64,000 nucleotides of DNA, taken from an uncultured Adlercreutzia sp. (GTDB lineage Bacteria; Actinomycetota; Coriobacteriia; Coriobacteriales; Eggerthellaceae). Under the pieces are notes generated by a model. It was given only the letters and a program-made list of their open reading frames with translations. It was not told where the DNA came from and did no database searches. The translations under genes and the position numbers were made by a program. Positions 61,276-64,000 of the stretch are shown here, piece after piece; the stretch's first letter is position 1; every line of letters begins with the position of its first letter. The stretch lies in NCBI GenBank assembly GCA_910589165.1, contig CAJUSP010000012.1, positions 1 through 64,000 of the forward strand. The letters are read 5' to 3'.

Positions 61276-62073
61276 ATGCGTTTGCAAGATAAGGTAGTGG
61301 TGGTCACGGCGGCGACGCGCGGCATTGGTGCGGCCATTGTGAAGGCGTGCGCGCAAGAGGGCGCCACGGTGTACATCGGCGCTCGCAACATGGAGCGCGC
61401 CGAGGCCGAGGCGGCGGAACTAACGGCCCAGGGTTTGAAGGTGAAGTGCGTCTACAACGACGCCTCGGTGCCCGACAGCTTCAAGGCCATGATCGATACC
61501 GTGGTGAAGAACGAGGGCCGTGTCGATGTACTCGTGAACAACTTCGGCGGCACGAAGCCCGCTACCGACAAGGACATCACGGCCACGGGCTACGAGGACT
61601 TCATCAAGAACATCGACGTGAACATCGGTAGCGTGTTCCTGGGCTGCCAGGCGGTCATCCCCGCTATGCGCGAGGCGGGCGGCGGTTCCATTGTGAACAT
61701 CAGCTCCATCGCCGGCAGCGTGCCCGACATCAGCCAAATCGCCTACGGCACGGCCAAGGCGGCCATCAACCACATGAGCAAGTCCATGGCCGTGCAGCTG
61801 GCCCGTGCCAACATCCGCGTGAACGTGGTGGCGCCCGGCATGACCGCCACCGACGCGGTGAACGACAACCTCACCGACGACTTCAAGAAGTTCTTCCTGC
61901 GTCACATTCCGCTGGGCCGCATGGCCGACCCGAAGCACATCGCCGCGGCCGTCGTTTACTTCGCCAGCGACGAGAGCGCCTGCACCACCGGCCAGCTGTT
62001 GGAAGTCTCCGGCGGCTTCGGTCTGGCCACCCCCATCTTCGCCGACGCCATGGATGCCGCCGTCGCGCGGTAG
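61276..62073 (+). CDS. Short-chain dehydrogenase/reductase 2
   Basis: 265 residues, SDR with TAATRGIG in the cofactor loop, NNFGG, catalytic NISSIAGS and Y-x3-K in YGTAKAA, C-terminal SGGFGLATP. It resembles 7-alpha-hydroxysteroid dehydrogenase-like SDRs of gut bacteria in motif layout, but the substrate cannot be assigned. GAAGGAG precedes the ATG at 61276. Own transcription unit after the operon terminator. Confidence 0.92.
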   Translation: MRLQDKVVVVTAATRGIGAAIVKACAQEGATVYIGARNMERAEAEAAELTAQGLKVKCVYNDASVPDSFKAMIDTVVKNEGRVDVLVNNFGGTKPATDKDITATGYEDFIKNIDVNIGSVFLGCQAVIPAMREAGGGSIVNISSIAGSVPDISQIAYGTAKAAINHMSKSMAVQLARANIRVNVVAPGMTATDAVNDNLTDDFKKFFLRHIPLGRMADPKHIAAAVVYFASDESACTTGQLLEVSGGFGLATPIFADAMDAAVAR

Positions 62074-62161
62074 GCAACAATCGGTCGGCCTCGCCGGCGG
62101 CTTTGCGGCACCGTGCTAGAATGACGGCATTGTCGTCGAGCCTTGAAGGAGGTGAGAGGAA

Positions 62162-62434
62162 ATGTCGAAGAAGCGCAAGCGGTCGGTGCCGGTGCAGCCG
62201 CGCAAGACGCCGGACAGCGCGGTGTGGCGCCAGTCGGCCGAAGAGGCGACGCTGGCGGCGAAGCCTCGCTATAACGGCTACGCCTGCGGCCACGGAGCCC
62301 ACGGTGCGGCCAAGTACAGCCGCACGAAAGCCAAGCAAGCCTGGCAGCGCCAGGTGCGACAAGAAGGAGCCTCTCGGGGCTCCTTCCTTTTTGTGGGTGT
62401 GAGGCGCTGGGAAGGCGAAGGCTACACGAACTGA
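62162..62434 (+). CDS. Small basic protein of unknown function
   Basis: 90 residues as read, with a strong GAAGGAGG site. The first 60 residues (KKRKRSVPVQPRKTPDSAVW, GYACGHGAHGAAKYSRTKAK) are basic and Cys/His-containing. The frame runs through a terminator hairpin (stem AAGGAGCC / GGCTCCTT at 62364-62385) before its stop, so the last 25 or so residues may not be original. Its 3' segment is part of a 69-bp direct repeat. No family recognised. Confidence 0.5.
   Translation: MSKKRKRSVPVQPRKTPDSAVWRQSAEEATLAAKPRYNGYACGHGAHGAAKYSRTKAKQAWQRQVRQEGASRGSFLFVGVRRWEGEGYTN
62324..62392 (+). repeat. 69-bp direct repeat flanking the toxin-antitoxin pair, left copy
   Basis: The 3' end of the small basic protein gene plus its terminator, repeated at 63265-63333 with three differences. 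Confidence 0.85.
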
Positions 62435-62694
62435 ACGACCAGCTTCTTCCCCATGCCGTCGGCGAGTTGCTGCAGGGTCTTTAGCGTAGGGCTTGACTTG
62501 CCGGTTTGCAGACGACTGAGGGCGCTCTGCTTCATCCCGCAACGCTCGGCGAGCTCGCTTTGGGTGATGCCCAGCTCCTCTTGGGCATCGAGAATGGCCC
62601 TGATTACGGCATACTCCGGCTCGAGGCGCTCCCATTCCTCGGCGAATGCAGGGTCTTTCGTCTGCTCGTCCAGATACTCTTTGAAGCTAAGCAT
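62422..62694 (-). CDS. higA: XRE-family antitoxin (HigA-like)
   Basis: 90 residues with a helical N-terminus and a Cro/C1-type HTH (GITQSELAERCGMKQSALSR, LQTGKSSPTLKTLQQLADGM). It overlaps the upstream toxin gene by 8 bases; toxin-first order is the HigBA arrangement. The pair is expected to repress its own promoter. Confidence 0.87.
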   Translation of the reverse strand: MLSFKEYLDEQTKDPAFAEEWERLEPEYAVIRAILDAQEELGITQSELAERCGMKQSALSRLQTGKSSPTLKTLQQLADGMGKKLVVQFV

Positions 62695-63043
62695 GGTTGC
62701 GCCTTCTTTCCCAATCGTTCTTGTAGCGAATCGCTCGGTTCAGCTCTCGCGGAGGCGTCTTCTGCGTCTTTTTCAGGAAGCCGTTCGTAAGCACGATTGA
62801 GCCGTCCTGATAGAAGAAGTAGAACACTCGAGCCTGTTCTCCCGAGGTAGGGATTCTCAACTCGAAGATCCCGTTTCTCAGGTGCTTCGAGGCCGGCGGC
62901 CGTAGTTCGGCACCCTTCTCGCTCAGCACCTCAAGGTCGCGGAGGCATTTCGCTCGTTGACGCATGGGAAGCGAATCGAGGAACTCGCGCACGGGGATGC
63001 GCCCGTTTTCCTTTTCGTAGAAGACGATTTCGTAGCAGCCCAT
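62687..63043 (-). CDS. higB: RelE/HigB-type toxin
   Basis: 118 residues of the phage-derived Gp49/HigB RelE-like family: GRIPVREFLDSLP, LRDLEVLSEKGAELRPPASK, LRNGIFELRIPTSGEQARVF and FLKKTQKTPPRELNRA. Such toxins cleave mRNA at the ribosome. AAGGAGG precedes the ATG. Lower GC than its neighbours in the regulatory region suggests transfer. Confidence 0.88.
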   Translation of the reverse strand: MGCYEIVFYEKENGRIPVREFLDSLPMRQRAKCLRDLEVLSEKGAELRPPASKHLRNGIFELRIPTSGEQARVFYFFYQDGSIVLTNGFLKKTQKTPPRELNRAIRYKNDWERRRNHA

Positions 63044-63055
63044 GGTGTCCTCCTT

Positions 63056-63083
63056 ATACTATAACAAAATAGTTATACGTCAA
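63056..63083 (-). promoter_or_regulatory. Promoter with embedded operator of the toxin-antitoxin operon
   Basis: Minus-strand TTGACG (63078-63083), 16-base spacer, TAGTAT (63056-63061). The spacer contains the inverted repeat TATAAC / GTTATA (63060-63077), the expected place for autorepression by the antitoxin complex. Confidence 0.65.
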
Positions 63084-63264
63084 GCCACTCTGGCGATGGC
63101 TGGGAGGATCTTGCAGGTTAAGTCGCCCGATGCGCGTCAGTTAATTTCGACCGATGGGCTGTGACAGCTATAAAGCTGCCCCTGCACTGGCTCTTGCTGG
63201 CATTATAGCATACAAATGTACGTTTTTCTAGGAGAAAAAACAGTGTTTGATTCCAAGATCGTCG

Positions 63265-63333
63265 ACGAAGGCCAAGCAAGTCTGGCAGCGCCAGATGCGA
63301 CAAGAAGGAGCCTCTCGGGGCTCCTTCCTTTTT
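63265..63333 (+). repeat. 69-bp direct repeat flanking the toxin-antitoxin pair, right copy
   Basis: Second copy of the small-gene 3' end and terminator, with no complete gene attached. The region 63084-63264 before it is AT-rich and shows no gene. Confidence 0.85.
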
Positions 63334-63340
63334 CGTGTCT

Positions 63341-64000
63341 CTAGCGGCTCACCGCGGTTGGGAGGTGCTTTCTTGCCAGCTCCATGAACAGGCGCGCGGC
63401 GGGGGTGAGCCAGGTGGTTCTGCGGTGGGCCAGCAGCACGGGGAAGGCCTCGTCCTCCGAGGCGCAGGGGATGCGGCGGAAAGTGCCGGCCTCCAGCTCG
63501 GCAGCCACGGCGAAGTGCGGGGCGATGGTGAAGCCCATGCCCAAGCGCACCAACTTCATGATGGCCTGGCTCGTCCACAGCTCCATGGTGTCGGCCAGCT
63601 GTATGCGGCGGGCGGCCAGGCAGCGCTCGAAGCCGATGCGGAACACGCTGTCGGGCTCGTCAATGATGAAGGGCGCCGTCACCGTGCCGCCCTCCGTGCG
63701 CAGGTCGGGCGCTTCTATGCCAGAGGCAATGACGGGCACGGTGCTCACCGTGGCAATTTGCTCCAGGGCGATGTCCTCGGGGGCCCAGTCGACGGCGTAT
63801 ACCACGCCCAAGTCGCACTCGCCCCGCGCCAGGGTTTCGGAAATCTGCGCGAGGGAGCCATCGCGCAGGCGCAGGCGCACCCCGGGCGCGCGCTCGCGGA
63901 ACTCGGCCAGCACCTCGTTCATGGCGTGGCACAGAAGGCTCTCGGCGATGTCGACGCGCAGGGTGCCGGACGGCTCGCCCCCGTCGGCGCCCAGCGCCTC
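63341..64000 (-). CDS. LysR-family regulator, 5' end outside window
   Basis: The frame is open from the TAG-side end at 63341 to the window edge, giving 219 residues of the effector-binding part (GTLRVDIAESLLCHAMNEVL, then LGVVYAVDWAPEDIALEQIA, MGFTIAPHFAVAAELEAGTF). The DNA-binding HTH would lie beyond base 64000. An internal ATG at 63922 is not the start, because the family fold continues upstream of it. Target genes are not visible. Confidence 0.85.
   Translation of the reverse strand, partial: EALGADGGEPSGTLRVDIAESLLCHAMNEVLAEFRERAPGVRLRLRDGSLAQISETLARGECDLGVVYAVDWAPEDIALEQIATVSTVPVIASGIEAPDLRTEGGTVTAPFIIDEPDSVFRIGFERCLAARRIQLADTMELWTSQAIMKLVRLGMGFTIAPHFAVAAELEAGTFRRIPCASEDEAFPVLLAHRRTTWLTPAARLFMELARKHLPTAVSR

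Noticed and set aside
63118..63303. 61-codon minus-strand frame in the toxin-antitoxin upstream region
   Set aside because: It spans the duplicated terminator repeat and AT-rich DNA, lacks a ribosome site and has no recognisable domain.

Overview
This window is high-GC DNA that reads as chromosome of an anaerobic gut actinobacterium of the Eggerthellaceae type (Eggerthella, Gordonibacter, Adlercreutzia and relatives). The evidence is indirect: two complete TAT-exported molybdopterin oxidoreductase loci with NapGH-like and TorD partners, LuxR regulators that carry about 12 membrane segments ahead of the HTH, TAT-exported or soluble old-yellow-enzyme/FAD reductases, type III glutamine synthetase and rubrerythrin. 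No rRNA, tRNA, CRISPR array, transposase or phage gene was found.

Layout. 1-6757: the end of a GSIII gene, a TPR protein, and a two-component system wrapped around a two-gene ABC transporter. 7118-10466: a TAT-lipoprotein flavoenzyme with a divergent LysR regulator. 10559-26982 (locus 1): ferredoxin, an SF1-like protein lacking its ATPase half, membrane LuxR, dmsABC-like genes, and a minus-strand operon napG-napH-WH-torD-SF1-like, then a second membrane LuxR. 27146-42228 (locus 2): a rearranged second set (exported protein; WH-torD; SF1-like plus a coiled-coil protein; dmsABC; napGH; ferredoxin). 42509-48875: HK/RR divergent from a VTC-domain / DUF4956 / carbohydrate-binding lipoprotein operon. 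49047-55746: MFS, YerC-like repressor, a gene-poor stretch with a candidate small RNA, a lipoprotein, M18 aminopeptidase, rubrerythrin and TetR. 55937-61068: TetR-linked operon (flavoenzyme, MFS, SDR, DUF169). 61276-64000: SDR, a small basic protein, a HigBA-type toxin-antitoxin pair inside 69-bp direct repeats, and a truncated LysR gene.

How it fits together. In each molybdoenzyme locus the catalytic DmsA-like subunit is predicted to be exported by TAT, to exchange electrons through the four-cluster DmsB-like protein and to be anchored by a DmsC-like protein. NapG/NapH-like and ferredoxin proteins would supply further electron routes, and TorD would chaperone maturation. The substrates cannot be read from sequence.

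The most unusual content is a degenerate UvrD-like (SF1) protein family built into these respiratory loci. There are three members: two with a P-loop and one that is only the C-terminal half. Two of them lie next to a TorD gene and a two-domain winged-helix-like gene. Also notable are a six-copy 28-bp palindrome that has entered a coding region twice, a 137-bp two-copy intergenic element preceded by a hairpin whose arms covary, and two locus-2 promoters that share the same inverted repeat and 18-bp spacer architecture.
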